Source: Jatrophihabitans sp.
GTDB lineage: Bacteria > Actinomycetota > Actinomycetes > Mycobacteriales > Jatrophihabitantaceae
Assembly: GCA_036399055.1 (NCBI GenBank)
Contig: DASWNX010000017.1
Span: 62,001 to 126,000, forward strand
DNA length: 64,000 nt
Reading direction: 5' to 3'
The notes beneath the pieces are model-generated. The model saw only the letters and a program-made list of their open reading frames with translations. It was not told the DNA's origin and made no database searches. Position numbers and translations under genes: made by a program. This document shows positions 1-8,693 of the stretch, in pieces; the first letter of the stretch is position 1; each line of letters opens with the position of its first letter.

Positions 1-339
1 CAGGTACCCGTCGGAACAGAGGGCGGTCAGGTCGAGTAGGACCTCCTCGTTGGGGTCGTTGGCCTCGAGGAGCGCCCGCAGGAGCCACCGGGCGTCGAAG
101 TTCTCCCAAAGCTCCATGAGAGGCTCGAGCTTGGTGTAGTCGTCCCCGGCGTGCTCGAACGGCTCGTAGGTCGGTAGGGCGGCTCGAACGCGTTCGACCC
201 ACTGATCGAACGTCATGCCGCGGAGCTCGGTGACGATCGCCTCGACGTTCTCTGCGCCCCACAACTCGGGTGTCGGGTGCTGGAGGAGTGGAGCACCCGG
301 CTGAATCCGCAGGGGCCGGTCGAAGCGACCCAGATCCAT
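1..339 (-). CDS. Hypothetical protein, C-terminus outside the window
   Basis: An open minus-strand frame runs off the left edge of the window, so only the first 113 residues are visible. The deduced protein is acidic, rich in Trp, Leu and Glu, and mostly helical in appearance, with stretches such as ELWGAENVEAIV and DARWLLRALLEAND. I chose the ATG at 339; a second in-frame ATG lies at 216 and a GTG lies further upstream. No clear ribosome-binding site decides between them. I do not recognise the family. The neighbouring plus-strand gene at 545 is divergent. The balanced residue composition is the main reason to call it coding. Confidence 0.5.
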   Translation of the reverse strand, partial: MDLGRFDRPLRIQPGAPLLQHPTPELWGAENVEAIVTELRGMTFDQWVERVRAALPTYEPFEHAGDDYTKLEPLMELWENFDARWLLRALLEANDPNEEVLLDLTALCSDGYL

Positions 340-509
340 GGCATCACAGCCACCGACGTCGCCCACGCGAACGGCTGGGTGATCGGCGCGCCCCCGGGAC
401 GTCTACCCGCGCCACTCCTCGACGCCTCAAGGCAGTTCACGCAGCGCCATGCGACGCTCGCCGTCCGACGACGACCCGGTGTACGGCAATGCCTGACGGA
501 CGGGCAGCC

Positions 510-544
510 TTCCATAACTGTAGGACTTACACTACATTTATTGT
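510..544 (+). promoter_or_regulatory. Probable leaderless promoter of the gene at 545
   Basis: TACATT at 533-538 ends six bases before the GTG start at 545, and TTCCAT at 510-515 lies 17 bases upstream of it. TACACT at 528-533 overlaps as a second possible -10 box. This AT-richer stretch stands out from its surroundings. The spacing would put the transcription start on or next to the start codon. Confidence 0.45.
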
Positions 545-1000
545 GTGACTGAAGCTAGTTCCACTCCTCGATCTGCTCTGCGGCTGCTCGCCGAAACACT
601 TCTTGCTCATCCCGGCGAGACGCCTGACACCACAAGCTCCGAACTGCTGCGGGTAGCCGCTTCGGTGCTGAATGAGCTCACTGCAGATCCACGGTCGATC
701 ATTCCGGTCGAGGACCTGCTTGCGGCCGTGCAGCACGAGTTCTGGACGACCTCCGCTGCCCGCGCGCTGCTGCGCGTGGTCGAGCGGGAGGACTTGATGG
801 GCCTGCGGTACGCCGTAGGGGTGTGGGCTCAGGAGCTGTACGAGCGTTCGAGCGGAGCGGTCATCAACGCAACCACACCCCTCCCGACGGAACTGCGCAT
901 CAACCCGGAAGCCTGGCTCGAACTGTCCGCGACGCCGTTCTTCCACACGATTCAAGCGGTCCTCGGCGAACATCCAGAGGGCCAACGCGCACCGGAATGA
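545..1000 (+). CDS. Hypothetical helical protein, 151 aa
   Basis: The GTG start at 545 follows a -10-like box with no Shine-Dalgarno sequence, which fits leaderless translation. The 151-residue product is soluble-looking and mostly helical, with no signal peptide, membrane segment or recognisable catalytic motif. The antisense strand also has a long open frame here (527-985), but that translation is rich in Arg, Gly and Cys and looks like a shadow. The plus-strand product has normal Leu/Ala/Glu periodicity. I do not recognise the family. It is a single gene, divergent from the partial gene on its left, in an accessory region. Confidence 0.6.
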   Translation: MTEASSTPRSALRLLAETLLAHPGETPDTTSSELLRVAASVLNELTADPRSIIPVEDLLAAVQHEFWTTSAARALLRVVEREDLMGLRYAVGVWAQELYERSSGAVINATTPLPTELRINPEAWLELSATPFFHTIQAVLGEHPEGQRAPE

Positions 1001-1083
1001 AGCCCGGGTAGTCGTGACCTCCTCTCAGGTCTGCGCCATCGCACCAATCTCGGCTCACGTGGTCCGTGCGATTTCTGGCTCGA

Positions 1084-1816
1084 TCAGTCTTCCGACGCGG
1101 TTGCGGTGCCGGGCACGCGAAGCTCGGCGAGTTCGTCCGGTCGGACGACCTGCAGCACGAAGATCGGGCCGACGAGGGAGCCGCCGCCGAAGGCGGCTTG
1201 TCGCTCCCCTCCCAGAAGAAGGAAGCCCGCCTGAGCCAGTGACTCCAGCTCGGCGGTGATGGACCGTTTGGCCTGACGCACAGCTCGCAGCCCCTGTTCC
1301 TCGACGTCGTCGGAGATGTCGCACCAGTCGGCGATGGTCTGGAGCGCCTCGTCGATGATGTCCTCGTGCTCGGGTGTGAGCTGCTTGGGGCATGCCGAGC
1401 GACCAGCCGTACGCGTGTGAGAGCAGCGGCCAGACATCGTCAGCGGAGCGCATCAGCGTCATCAGTGTGGGGCCGTCGTCCTCGCGGGCCGTGCCTAGCC
1501 GCGCCTGCACCCATAGCTCGTGCCGGTGCTTGAGAGTGCGCAGGTTCTGGGTCGTGTACCGGGATGGTTGGGCGTCGATCTGCGTGTGGTCGTTGGCGCA
1601 CAGCAGGATCAGGTTGTCGTATCCGTCTCGGACACCGGGTTCGAGTGGTTCGTGTCGTGGTCCGCCGGGCGAGCGCGCGATGATGTGGGCCTCTTCTCCG
1701 ATCAGCGCACCGGGAAGACCGCTCTCGTCACGGCGGACCAGTTCAGCCTGGCAGATCGCGCAGCGGTTGCCCGAGCGGCCCCACAATCGTTTACGCGTCT
1801 CGCTGGTGACCGTCAC
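1084..1816 (-). pseudogene. HNH endonuclease gene interrupted by a frameshift
   Basis: From the GTG at 1816 the frame encodes an HNH nuclease: a CAIC pair near residues 18-21, an EEAHIIARSPGG segment carrying the first catalytic His, and NLILLCANDHTQID carrying the Asn and last His. After about residue 142 this frame turns into Arg-rich nonsense. A second minus-strand frame ending at 1084 continues sensibly from KQLTPEHEDIID to an acidic C-terminus. The two join if one base is removed from the GGGG run at 1387-1390 (CCCC on the coding strand). This is either a real decay event or a homopolymer sequencing error. The intact protein would have about 243 residues, with a possible regulatory C-terminal domain. 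Confidence 0.75.
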
Positions 1817-2062
1817 TTCGGCATGGTCGCACGCGAGCGGGCTGGCTGGGCCTGTGCAAGCGACCTTCTCTGCTCGTGCGGCTGGCCAGGCCTGCCGCTG
1901 CCGCGCGAACCCTGCCGCCCAGCGCAGCGACCGAGCCCACCGTCAGTACAACAGGCAGGTCCTACGGGCTCCAGGCCAGCACCTACTGCCCCGGACGCAG
2001 AGGTTGCCGACCTCCACAGCATCCTGGTGGACGCCAGCAGTGCACTGGGGACGGTGTCTGGC

Positions 2063-2497
2063 ATGAACTGCCTCGACCTCGCGCAGTACGTCACCGATCA
2101 CGAACACGCTCTTCTGCTGAGAACCGAGCATGAAGTCGCCACGACAGGGGAACTAGCCGCCGGCACCGGCGTCGACTGCGCCCGTACCCGTGGCTGGGCG
2201 GCCATGCGGGCCGTCGATAACGCCCACGCCAACGGCTGGCATCCCTCCATCGTGCTGATCGACTTAGCCAACGACCCAGCCGCGTTGCGTGCCGGCTACG
2301 CAGGCCCGATCCGGCGAGCTGTCGTTCGATCCCTTCACCGCGATCTGCTCAGCGACCAGCAGGTCGAAACCTGGAAGCGCGCAGAGGCAGCAGGAACGCT
2401 GCCCTGGACAGCTGACCGCAACCGCATCTTGGCGAAGTCGATCGGGGCTACGCAAGAACAAATTCGTTCATATGTTCGGCGTCAGGGCGACCGCTGA
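2063..2497 (+). CDS. Hypothetical protein, 144 aa
   Basis: The ATG at 2063 opens a 144-residue frame beginning MNCLDLAQYV. The same frame is open further upstream to 1520, but that part is antisense to the HNH gene and has a poor composition, so I excluded it. The middle of the protein (TGELAAGTGV, then ARTRGWAAM) could hold a small helix-turn-helix, and the C-terminus is basic (QEQIRSYVRRQGDR). Both are weak hints of DNA binding. The next gene starts either 26 bases inside its end or 38 bases after it, so the two probably form a unit. Family not recognised. Confidence 0.5.
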   Translation: MNCLDLAQYVTDHEHALLLRTEHEVATTGELAAGTGVDCARTRGWAAMRAVDNAHANGWHPSIVLIDLANDPAALRAGYAGPIRRAVVRSLHRDLLSDQQVETWKRAEAAGTLPWTADRNRILAKSIGATQEQIRSYVRRQGDR

Positions 2498-2534
2498 GTT
2501 CGGTGAGCCAACCAGGGCCTGGCATCCTGTAGCA

Positions 2535-2903
2535 GTGACAGACAACGATTTCGCCTCGGATGACGATTTTGGCCCAAGTGATGAAGTACCCGACGGTGTC
2601 TCGGACTGGGAGGATGCGCTCGCGCGCCTGACGGTTGCCGTGACCGAATGTCGCGAGCAGGTCACGGTGTCGCTGTATCCCCGCGACGTAACGGCGCAGT
2701 TGGACCAGTGCGAGGCTGCCGTAGACACGTTGCGCTCATCTGAGGCTGCCGACCCCGAGGATTACGTGACAGTTGACGAAACCCTGGCCGCGCTGGAGGT
2801 CGTCCTGTCGTCCCAGCCCGGGCTCGGCGGTTGGCAGCAGCCGTTGGACAATGCCCGAACTGCGCTGCACGACCTGCGTACCATCGATCCGGAAGACGCA
2901 TAA
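2535..2903 (+). CDS. Hypothetical acidic protein, 122 aa
   Basis: The frame encodes a very acidic protein: Asp-rich N-terminus (TDNDFASDDDFGPSDE), then a helical region with evenly spaced Leu, Val and Glu. I start it at the GTG at 2535. An in-frame ATG at 2472 would add 21 residues and overlap the preceding gene. There are no cysteines beyond two isolated ones, no membrane segment and no catalytic signature. The strong acidity next to a basic neighbour would fit an inhibitor or DNA mimic, but that is speculation. Family not recognised. Confidence 0.5.
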   Translation: MTDNDFASDDDFGPSDEVPDGVSDWEDALARLTVAVTECREQVTVSLYPRDVTAQLDQCEAAVDTLRSSEAADPEDYVTVDETLAALEVVLSSQPGLGGWQQPLDNARTALHDLRTIDPEDA

Positions 2904-3099
2904 GTTGCGTAGGAGTACCTCCTGATCTTCCTTGCTGGCAGCTAGCCGGTGCCGCTGGCACAGCGATGACAGTCGGTCCAATCAGCGATGGACACTGTCG
3001 GAACGTGGACGTCCGAAGGTCGCTGTCCCCACGAATGCCAGTCGCGGGCCCCACTTACGCAAGATCGCCACACCACTCTCGACTGAGCCGACCGAGGCA

Positions 3100-3798
3100 C
3101 TAGCGGGTGATGCTGACGCCGTAGGCGTTCAAGCGGCGCCGGAGCGCGCGCAGGCCGACCGGAGTGTCAAAATCCGCCTGATTGCCCGGCGGCACCTGCG
3201 GGTCGGACATGGTCACAAGTCCGACTCCCGGTGGCAGGCGATCACCGAACAGGATGTAGCACTGGCCGGACGGTTCGCGGCGGCTGGGCCATACGAAGCC
3301 GGCGGTCCCGGGGAGATGGTTACGGATCCAATGGCCCCAGTGCCGGGTCTGGGCATAGTCGCGTGGATCGGCCGTGGTGAGCCAGGGGTCCTGTGACAAG
3401 GCGCCAAGGTCTCGGCCCGACAGGAGCGAAGTGATCTGGATGTCGCCGGTCAGTTCGACGGCGCTGATGCGACGGCCGATGATCTTGCGCTTGGTAAGGG
3501 TTCGGAGGGACCCGGTGAGGTCGAGGTCGCGCAGCAGCGTTTCGGATACGGCCACGTCGACGCTGCTGCCCATGTAGATGAAGAGGTAGCTGTCGTCGGC
3601 GGTCGCGTCGAAGCGTCCGCCCCCGTAGTAGCGGTGACTTAGGACTGGGCTGAACGAGTCGGCCGGGTGCCGGCTTTGGTGGACGCGGTAGAAGACGGTG
3701 CCGGCTGTGAGGGTCAGGTTCGTGGGAACGCCGGCCGGCGTCACGGGTGGTTTGATGTTGCCCAATGCCTTACCAGCTGTCGTTGTCGAGCTGAGCAA
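3100..3798 (-). CDS. RES-domain protein, toxin-like
   Basis: This 232-residue protein carries the RES domain, known from type II RES-Xre toxin-antitoxin pairs whose toxins deplete NAD+. The typical order is visible: FYRVHQ with Arg38, YYGGGRFD with Arg62, LFIYMG with Tyr75, VSETLLRD with Glu86, then a C-terminal half with PSGQCYILFGDR. Its ATG lies 29 bases inside the end of the preceding gene, so it is the third gene of an operon CHAT protease-unknown-RES. The partner is not an Xre-type antitoxin, so control must differ from the classical pair. Its ~20-residue N-terminal leader could be a regulatory or cleavable segment. The domain call is fairly sure; the toxin role is inferred. Confidence 0.8.
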   Translation of the reverse strand: MLSSTTTAGKALGNIKPPVTPAGVPTNLTLTAGTVFYRVHQSRHPADSFSPVLSHRYYGGGRFDATADDSYLFIYMGSSVDVAVSETLLRDLDLTGSLRTLTKRKIIGRRISAVELTGDIQITSLLSGRDLGALSQDPWLTTADPRDYAQTRHWGHWIRNHLPGTAGFVWPSRREPSGQCYILFGDRLPPGVGLVTMSDPQVPPGNQADFDTPVGLRALRRRLNAYGVSITR

Positions 3799-4552
3799 GC
3801 GCGGGCAGGATTTCCGGCTCGCGCGCGGTGCCGAGTAGGGCCGCGGGCTCGGTGCCGAGCCAGGAATTGATGCTCAGCCACCAGCCGATGCTGCCGAGCG
3901 GATCCGATTTCGGATCAAGGTACTCCCGCGACTCCAGAACTCTCGGGTGCACATTCCACGACAGCCGAACCTCCTCCGACGAACCGCCCTCTAATCCGGC
4001 GAGCCAGGCCACACTGCTTTCCGACTCGCTGACCTGCCACGGCGCCGCGTCGGCAACCACATGAAATTGAAACCGAGGGTAGAAGTTGATCTCTACGCCG
4101 GGAAGGTAGAGCGCACCCTCAAAGATTCGGGACTGGGCGTTCCACGCAAAGCAGTCGGCGATGATGCGCGACTGAGCGGCATCGGTCAGATAGTCGCTGA
4201 CCGCGTTCGCGGGGGCGTCCGGGCCGGTCAAGCCATTCCGCGCATTGACGAGCAGACGCTGCATGCCTAACAACTGGCGGTCGGTGGCCGGAGACCGCTG
4301 GAACCGGCTCGGCTCCGCAGCCAGTTCCTCCCACACCGGGTGATCGTCCGGCAACCGCCGGGCCAGCGTTTGCGCCAGGTACCCGCTTGCGTCCGCCGGG
4401 TCGCCGTTGAGCTGAAGGCCGAGCTTTTCTCTGCCGAACGGTTCCGCGATGTGGGCGCGGCGGTGCACCTCGACCAGTTCGGCGACGCTAAGCGTCGCCT
4501 CGACGTTGTCCCAGTCCTCGAGGAGCGCTTCGAGGAAATCAGTCAGAGCCAT
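3770..4552 (-). CDS. Unknown protein linking the CHAT and RES genes, 260 aa
   Basis: The ATG (bases 4552-4550) overlaps the CHAT stop codon as TGATG, indicating translational coupling. The protein starts MALTDFLEALLEDWDN, is acidic, has a helical N-terminal half, and in its C-terminal half shows short aromatic strands (GVEINFYPRFQFHVV, VRLSWNVHP) suggesting a beta-rich domain. It has no membrane segment, signal peptide or metal-binding motif. Its position between a protease and a toxin-like enzyme suggests an inhibitor, adaptor or protease substrate. The last residues overlap the start of the RES gene, another tight coupling. I do not recognise the family. Confidence 0.75.
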   Translation of the reverse strand: MALTDFLEALLEDWDNVEATLSVAELVEVHRRAHIAEPFGREKLGLQLNGDPADASGYLAQTLARRLPDDHPVWEELAAEPSRFQRSPATDRQLLGMQRLLVNARNGLTGPDAPANAVSDYLTDAAQSRIIADCFAWNAQSRIFEGALYLPGVEINFYPRFQFHVVADAAPWQVSESESSVAWLAGLEGGSSEEVRLSWNVHPRVLESREYLDPKSDPLGSIGWWLSINSWLGTEPAALLGTAREPEILPALAQLDNDSW

Positions 4553-7500
4553 CAGCGCTGAATGTACACAAGCCCGGCCCAATGCGCGGGGTGTTCAAAC
4601 GGGCGCACAGCCAGGTTGCGGTAGCGCGGTACATGACGCATGGCGCGCAGCTGTGGCCGCAGCGCCTCAGGCAGCCAGTCCGCGTCCGCCCACTCGGTGA
4701 GCTCTGCGACGTTGACGTCGCTGACCGCGTAAGCCGCGGCCTCGAGCGCTGCCGCAGGCGGCGCTCCGGCCGCCAGTGCCTTGTAGAACAGGGCCACCAA
4801 CACGGCGGTGCTGACGTCGCGGATCTTCCAGAGCGCGGCCACCGCCGACTGTGCTCCAGCGGCTAGCAGTGCGTAGGCCAGGCCGACGAGTTCGTCGGCG
4901 CCGCGCTGGTCGATGACCCCGCTCTGGCATGCGGTCGCGACCACCAGTTCCAGGTTCGGTGTGCCGACCTCGGCTATGTCGGAGATGGTCAGGCGCAGGT
5001 TGTCGCCGAGGACGAAGTGCGAGGCGAACGGGTCGGCCGGGTCGTAGCGGGCGTGGCATGCCAGGTGCAGATGAGTGGCGGCCGGTAGGTGGGTGGTGAG
5101 CCAGCCGCGGACACCCGTACCTGGCGGTGGTGTGTGCGTTTCGGGAAGGTAGCTGCGGATCGCATCGATCTCCGTCGCGGCGAATGGCAGGTCACCGGTC
5201 GGGTTGGCTACCGCGATCGCCGCCGCAGGCGATGCAGGGCCAGGTGTGTTCCTAGCGTGGGCGTTGACGAGGTAGCGGATCGAGGCGTGCTGCGCGAGGG
5301 TGCCGTCAGGTCCGGCGAGGGCGTGCAGCGGCAGCCCGGACAGTGGGCCGCAGGCGATGATGTTGAGCGTCTGGATCTTCTCGCTGCGCAGGATGTCAGC
5401 CAGCGGGTTCAGCAGTCCTTGATGCAGGAGGGCGGCGCAGTCATCCAGCGGTCCCATCAGGTCCGAGGCAGCATCTGCCTGCTGAATCCGGAGCAGGATG
5501 GGCAGGATCTCGGCCGTGCGCAGGGTCGCGGTCCAGGCGCCGGCGCCGCCGGCGGCGAGGATGACGGCGTACGAGCCGATGCTGGTCGTGCCGAGGTACA
5601 GCAGGGCGCTGCCGGGCGTGAGCCGGCCGACGATTGCCTCGTCGATATCGAGTTTGCCTGTCCAGCGCGCTCTAGAACGTTCGACGGTATGGATGGCCGC
5701 GCGGGCTTCATGTTGCTGGGCGTAGCAGAACGCTAGGCGCTGGTACAGGTCGCCGGCGGCGGCGACGTGCGCCAGCTTCGCGGCTTGGGTTGATGCCGCG
5801 GCGATGGTGTCGTCGGCCCAGCTGCACGCCTGTTCCAGGTAAATGATCGCTTGACCCCAACGGCCTTGCCACAGGTGTAGGCGGGCGAGGTTGTCCACCA
5901 CGGTGTGGTGCAGCATCGTCGCGGGGGAACCATCCAGGGCGCGGACGCAGCCGGTCAGTAGTTCTTCCGCTTCGCGGTAGCCGTCAGGCCCGCGTTGGCT
6001 GAGCAAGGCGGCCAGGCCGCTGCGGGCAAGGATCGAGGTGGCGTCGGCATCTGGCACACCTGCAAGGGCATCGATCGCGGTGCGAAACCATGCTTCACCC
6101 CGCTCGGACAGGCCGGCCGGTGTCGTGATGTCGTGCGCGGCCAGAAGCTCGACGGCGATACTGCCAAAGTTCGTCAGGCTCCGTAACCGGGTGGGATGAG
6201 TGGGGCCAAGTTCGTCCAGCCGTGGTGCGAGGTCATCGACTTCGGTAAGCAGGGCGTCGGCGTCGACTTGGGTCGGGGCGAGTGTGAAGCGACTGGTGAG
6301 CGCGTTGACGTAGTTGCTGTCGAGCACGATCCGGTCGGGTCGGGTTAGCTTGTCCAGCTCGTCGTCGATCGCGCGGGCTTGGGCGAACAGTTCGAGTGCG
6401 CGCTCGTTGTTGTCTGCGGGACCGCCGGTGAGGCGCGAGCGGTACTTCGTGGCCAGGTTCGTGATGGCCCACAGGTTCTGCTCGGGTGCGTCGGGGAAGT
6501 ACAGCGTGTGCAGGTGCAGGGCGTCTTCGAGCAGGGTGATGACGTGATCGAGCTCTTCGGCACCGGCGATGCGATCGGACCGCAGATGGGCAAGCGCGTA
6601 GTTGGTAGTGATGTCGGCGAGCGAGGCGAGCTGGCGACGGGTTGCCTCGGCGCGGCGGGTGGCGAGCATGCGGAGTGCTTCGCCGCGGTATTCGTCTGGG
6701 TCGTCGAGCATGAGGGCCGCGGTGTCGTTGGTGGCGGTGATCGCCAGCCTGGTACCGGACAGCCCGTGCTGGTCCAGCAGGGTCAGGAGTCGGCGGCCAG
6801 ACGCGACGCCGTGCCGGACATCGTCTACGGTCCGGTTTGGATTGTTCTCCCGGGCGACGACGTCAGCGAGCAGGTCGAGCGCCTCGGCAACGACGGCATC
6901 GCCGGCGTCGATGCCTTCCGCTACATGCCGCAGGCGGGTTAGTTCCCGCATACGCAGCCGGACGGCCTGGGCTTGGTCGGGCGTCGGTTGTGCCGCGACG
7001 GTGTCCTGGCCCAGCCTGCGGACGACCGGCTGCCACTTTTCCTCGAACAGGCTGCTGGCCGCGTCGGCGTGGTCCGGGTCCGAGGTGAGGTAGCGGGCGA
7101 GGTCGTCCTGTAGGTGCGGCCACTCACCGGAGCTGCGGACACCTTCTAGCCAGGCGGCGCCGATCCCGTCGAAGCCTGTGCCGGGTTCGGCTATGGATTG
7201 AAGGGCGAAGCCGAGGTAGCGGCGGGCAACGAACGGGAACACTTCAGCGGGGCACACCGCGACAGGTGTGGTTGTGCGTCCATCTTCGGTCGGAAGGTGG
7301 TCGGTGAAGATCTCGGTGAGGACCTCGACCGCCTTTTCGGACCTGATGTTGCCGCTGACGAGGAATTCGACGGGGTCGCCGGGCCTGGTCAGCAGGACCG
7401 GCAGATCGATGGCCAAATCGGTCCCGCAGCTGGTGCACCTTGCGGTCGGAAAGGCCCGATCGAGCTCGTCGAGCGCACGCCGATCGCGCCAATCGAGGAA

Positions 7501-7719
7501 CACCGGTCTCGTGACATGCTGCATTTCCTGGCATGCCGAGCAGATCAGTGACGCAGTGCGACGACGTACGACGAACAACTCCTCGGCTTCATCTGGCACA
7601 GCATCATCATGCCGCGCAACCGAATCAGCGTGGGGCCGCTTCACGTAAGCAGTGAGCGCGATCGAGCGGATATGCAGGCGGCTTAGTCCGGCACCGATCC
7701 AGACTGTGGAGACATTCAT
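4552..7719 (-). CDS. TPR-CHAT caspase-like protease with N-terminal zinc ribbon, 1055 aa
   Basis: CHAT proteases are caspase-fold cysteine peptidases that in bacteria cleave partner proteins after sensing infection (for example gasdermin systems and type III-E CRISPR). Here the C-terminal CHAT domain (about 780-1050) has the catalytic His889 in HLHLACHARYD and Cys931 in VVATACQSG, followed by the family's LVGLAYALLAAGAQSAVA and ALWKIRD segments. The central region (about 250-700) is helical with TPR-like character (NNERALELFAQARAIDDEL). The N-terminus has two CxxC pairs (60/63 and 95/98), resembling a CpXC-type zinc ribbon. The start is ATG 7719; GTG 7644 is an alternative. It heads a coupled operon with an unknown gene and a RES gene. 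Confidence 0.88.
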   Translation of the reverse strand: MNVSTVWIGAGLSRLHIRSIALTAYVKRPHADSVARHDDAVPDEAEELFVVRRRTASLICSACQEMQHVTRPVFLDWRDRRALDELDRAFPTARCTSCGTDLAIDLPVLLTRPGDPVEFLVSGNIRSEKAVEVLTEIFTDHLPTEDGRTTTPVAVCPAEVFPFVARRYLGFALQSIAEPGTGFDGIGAAWLEGVRSSGEWPHLQDDLARYLTSDPDHADAASSLFEEKWQPVVRRLGQDTVAAQPTPDQAQAVRLRMRELTRLRHVAEGIDAGDAVVAEALDLLADVVARENNPNRTVDDVRHGVASGRRLLTLLDQHGLSGTRLAITATNDTAALMLDDPDEYRGEALRMLATRRAEATRRQLASLADITTNYALAHLRSDRIAGAEELDHVITLLEDALHLHTLYFPDAPEQNLWAITNLATKYRSRLTGGPADNNERALELFAQARAIDDELDKLTRPDRIVLDSNYVNALTSRFTLAPTQVDADALLTEVDDLAPRLDELGPTHPTRLRSLTNFGSIAVELLAAHDITTPAGLSERGEAWFRTAIDALAGVPDADATSILARSGLAALLSQRGPDGYREAEELLTGCVRALDGSPATMLHHTVVDNLARLHLWQGRWGQAIIYLEQACSWADDTIAAASTQAAKLAHVAAAGDLYQRLAFCYAQQHEARAAIHTVERSRARWTGKLDIDEAIVGRLTPGSALLYLGTTSIGSYAVILAAGGAGAWTATLRTAEILPILLRIQQADAASDLMGPLDDCAALLHQGLLNPLADILRSEKIQTLNIIACGPLSGLPLHALAGPDGTLAQHASIRYLVNAHARNTPGPASPAAAIAVANPTGDLPFAATEIDAIRSYLPETHTPPPGTGVRGWLTTHLPAATHLHLACHARYDPADPFASHFVLGDNLRLTISDIAEVGTPNLELVVATACQSGVIDQRGADELVGLAYALLAAGAQSAVAALWKIRDVSTAVLVALFYKALAAGAPPAAALEAAAYAVSDVNVAELTEWADADWLPEALRPQLRAMRHVPRYRNLAVRPFEHPAHWAGLVYIQR

Positions 7720-7877
7720 GCTGGCGGTCGGGCGACATCACGCACACATCGATCCAGCTCGCTCGTGCCTGCCGCATCTCTCATGGCCCGCTGGAGACGT
7801 CGCGAGCTGCAGCGTCCACTCATCCAGCCCGACGCGACAGTGTTGCTCCCGCTCGCGTGGTGCAGCGCGTCGCTGAA

Positions 7878-8183
7878 TTATTCGCTGCTATGACCTCCCG
7901 GGCGGCGGCCTCCGGCCCGGGCAATCTTGGCCAGCTGATCGACTCGCTGGGCCGAGATGCCTAACCGAGTCGCCAGCTGGCGATGCGACATGCCGGGCAC
8001 CGTCGCCAACACCTCGGTGATGGCCGAATCCCGCTCGGCCGCGACCAGGCTCACCTGCTCCTGCAAGACGGCGATGAGCTCGCCGTACTCCATCGCCCGC
8101 TCCAGCGGGTCAGCCCGACGGCCGATACGGCGAGTCGCCCGAGCGATGGCTTCCACCATCGTCGAGAAGCTCGCTGCCGCCAC
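7878..8183 (-). CDS. Small helix-turn-helix regulator
   Basis: The C-terminal third contains a clear helix-turn-helix, SHRQLATRLGISAQRVDQLA, preceded by a long helix with the phrase AAERDSAITEVLATVPGM and followed by a basic tail (GGRRPGG). I begin it at the GTG at 8183; a TTG at 8204 and an ATG at 8162 are also in frame. It lies 158 bases upstream of the CHAT operon on the same strand and diverges from the HTH gene at 8324, so it may control either. A second member of this family is at 14827-15285 and a broken copy is at 28618-28731. A DNA-binding role is likely; the target is unknown. Confidence 0.65.
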   Translation of the reverse strand: MAAASFSTMVEAIARATRRIGRRADPLERAMEYGELIAVLQEQVSLVAAERDSAITEVLATVPGMSHRQLATRLGISAQRVDQLAKIARAGGRRPGGHSSE

Positions 8184-8254
8184 AATCCCATCACAAAGTG
8201 CCAAGAGCCCTTGGCAGTTCGAGGCGCGCGGCGTTCACTCGACACCAAGCCCGG

Positions 8255-8283
8255 TTGGCAAAGCGTAGTTTTAGACCTACACT
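8255..8283 (+). promoter_or_regulatory. Sigma-70-like promoter for the gene at 8324
   Basis: TTGGCA at 8255-8260 and TACACT at 8278-8283 are separated by exactly 17 bases. The start codon at 8324 lies about 40 bases downstream and is preceded by a GGGAGGGG ribosome-binding site. The position between two divergent regulator genes makes it a likely control point. Confidence 0.6.
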
Positions 8284-8323
8284 AGGGTTGTCATCATGCG
8301 CCCCGACCGGGAAGGGAGGGGTT

Positions 8324-8620
8324 GTGGCCCGTCAATACCCCCCGCCAGCCACCTACCTCGCCGAAGGCGGCACTTGGCCGGACGGCCCGTTCGGACCTGA
8401 CGCACCGGTCCTGACCGTAGCGGCAGCTCAGTACACCGCAGCGGTGCGTACAGAGTTGGAGCGACGAGGCTGGAGCATCGCCCGGCTGGCCCGGGAAACA
8501 GGGATGACCGCCTCGTGGGCGTCGCGGATGCTGCGTGGTCTCGCCTGGGCAGATATGGACGCGGTCATCCGTATCGAGCAGGTGCTGCAGGTCAGCTTCT
8601 TCCCCGAGGACAGCGCGTGA
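8324..8620 (+). CDS. Small Xre-like helix-turn-helix protein, 98 aa
   Basis: GTG at 8324 follows a strong GGGAGGGG ribosome-binding site, which decides the start within a longer open frame. The protein begins MARQYPPPATYLAEGG, carries the phrase WPDGPFGPDAPVL, then a helix-turn-helix (WSIARLARETGMTASWASRM) of the Xre type and a short C-terminal dimerisation-like helix. The gene at 8694 encodes the same architecture with the same WPDGPF phrase, so the two are diverged tandem duplicates. It is likely an autoregulated repressor of the island. The DNA-binding domain is clear; the target is inferred only from position. Confidence 0.75.
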   Translation: MARQYPPPATYLAEGGTWPDGPFGPDAPVLTVAAAQYTAAVRTELERRGWSIARLARETGMTASWASRMLRGLAWADMDAVIRIEQVLQVSFFPEDSA

Positions 8621-8693
8621 CCCTGTGCGGCTGAACTAGATAGGTGTCCGCCGGTGATCAGTCCCTGTCGGCGCGGCGTGGCAGACTTCCCCC

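Noticed and set aside
1520-2062. N-terminal extension of the 2063 gene
   Set aside because: Lies antisense to the HNH gene and reads as low-complexity; the ATG at 2063 begins the protein-like part.
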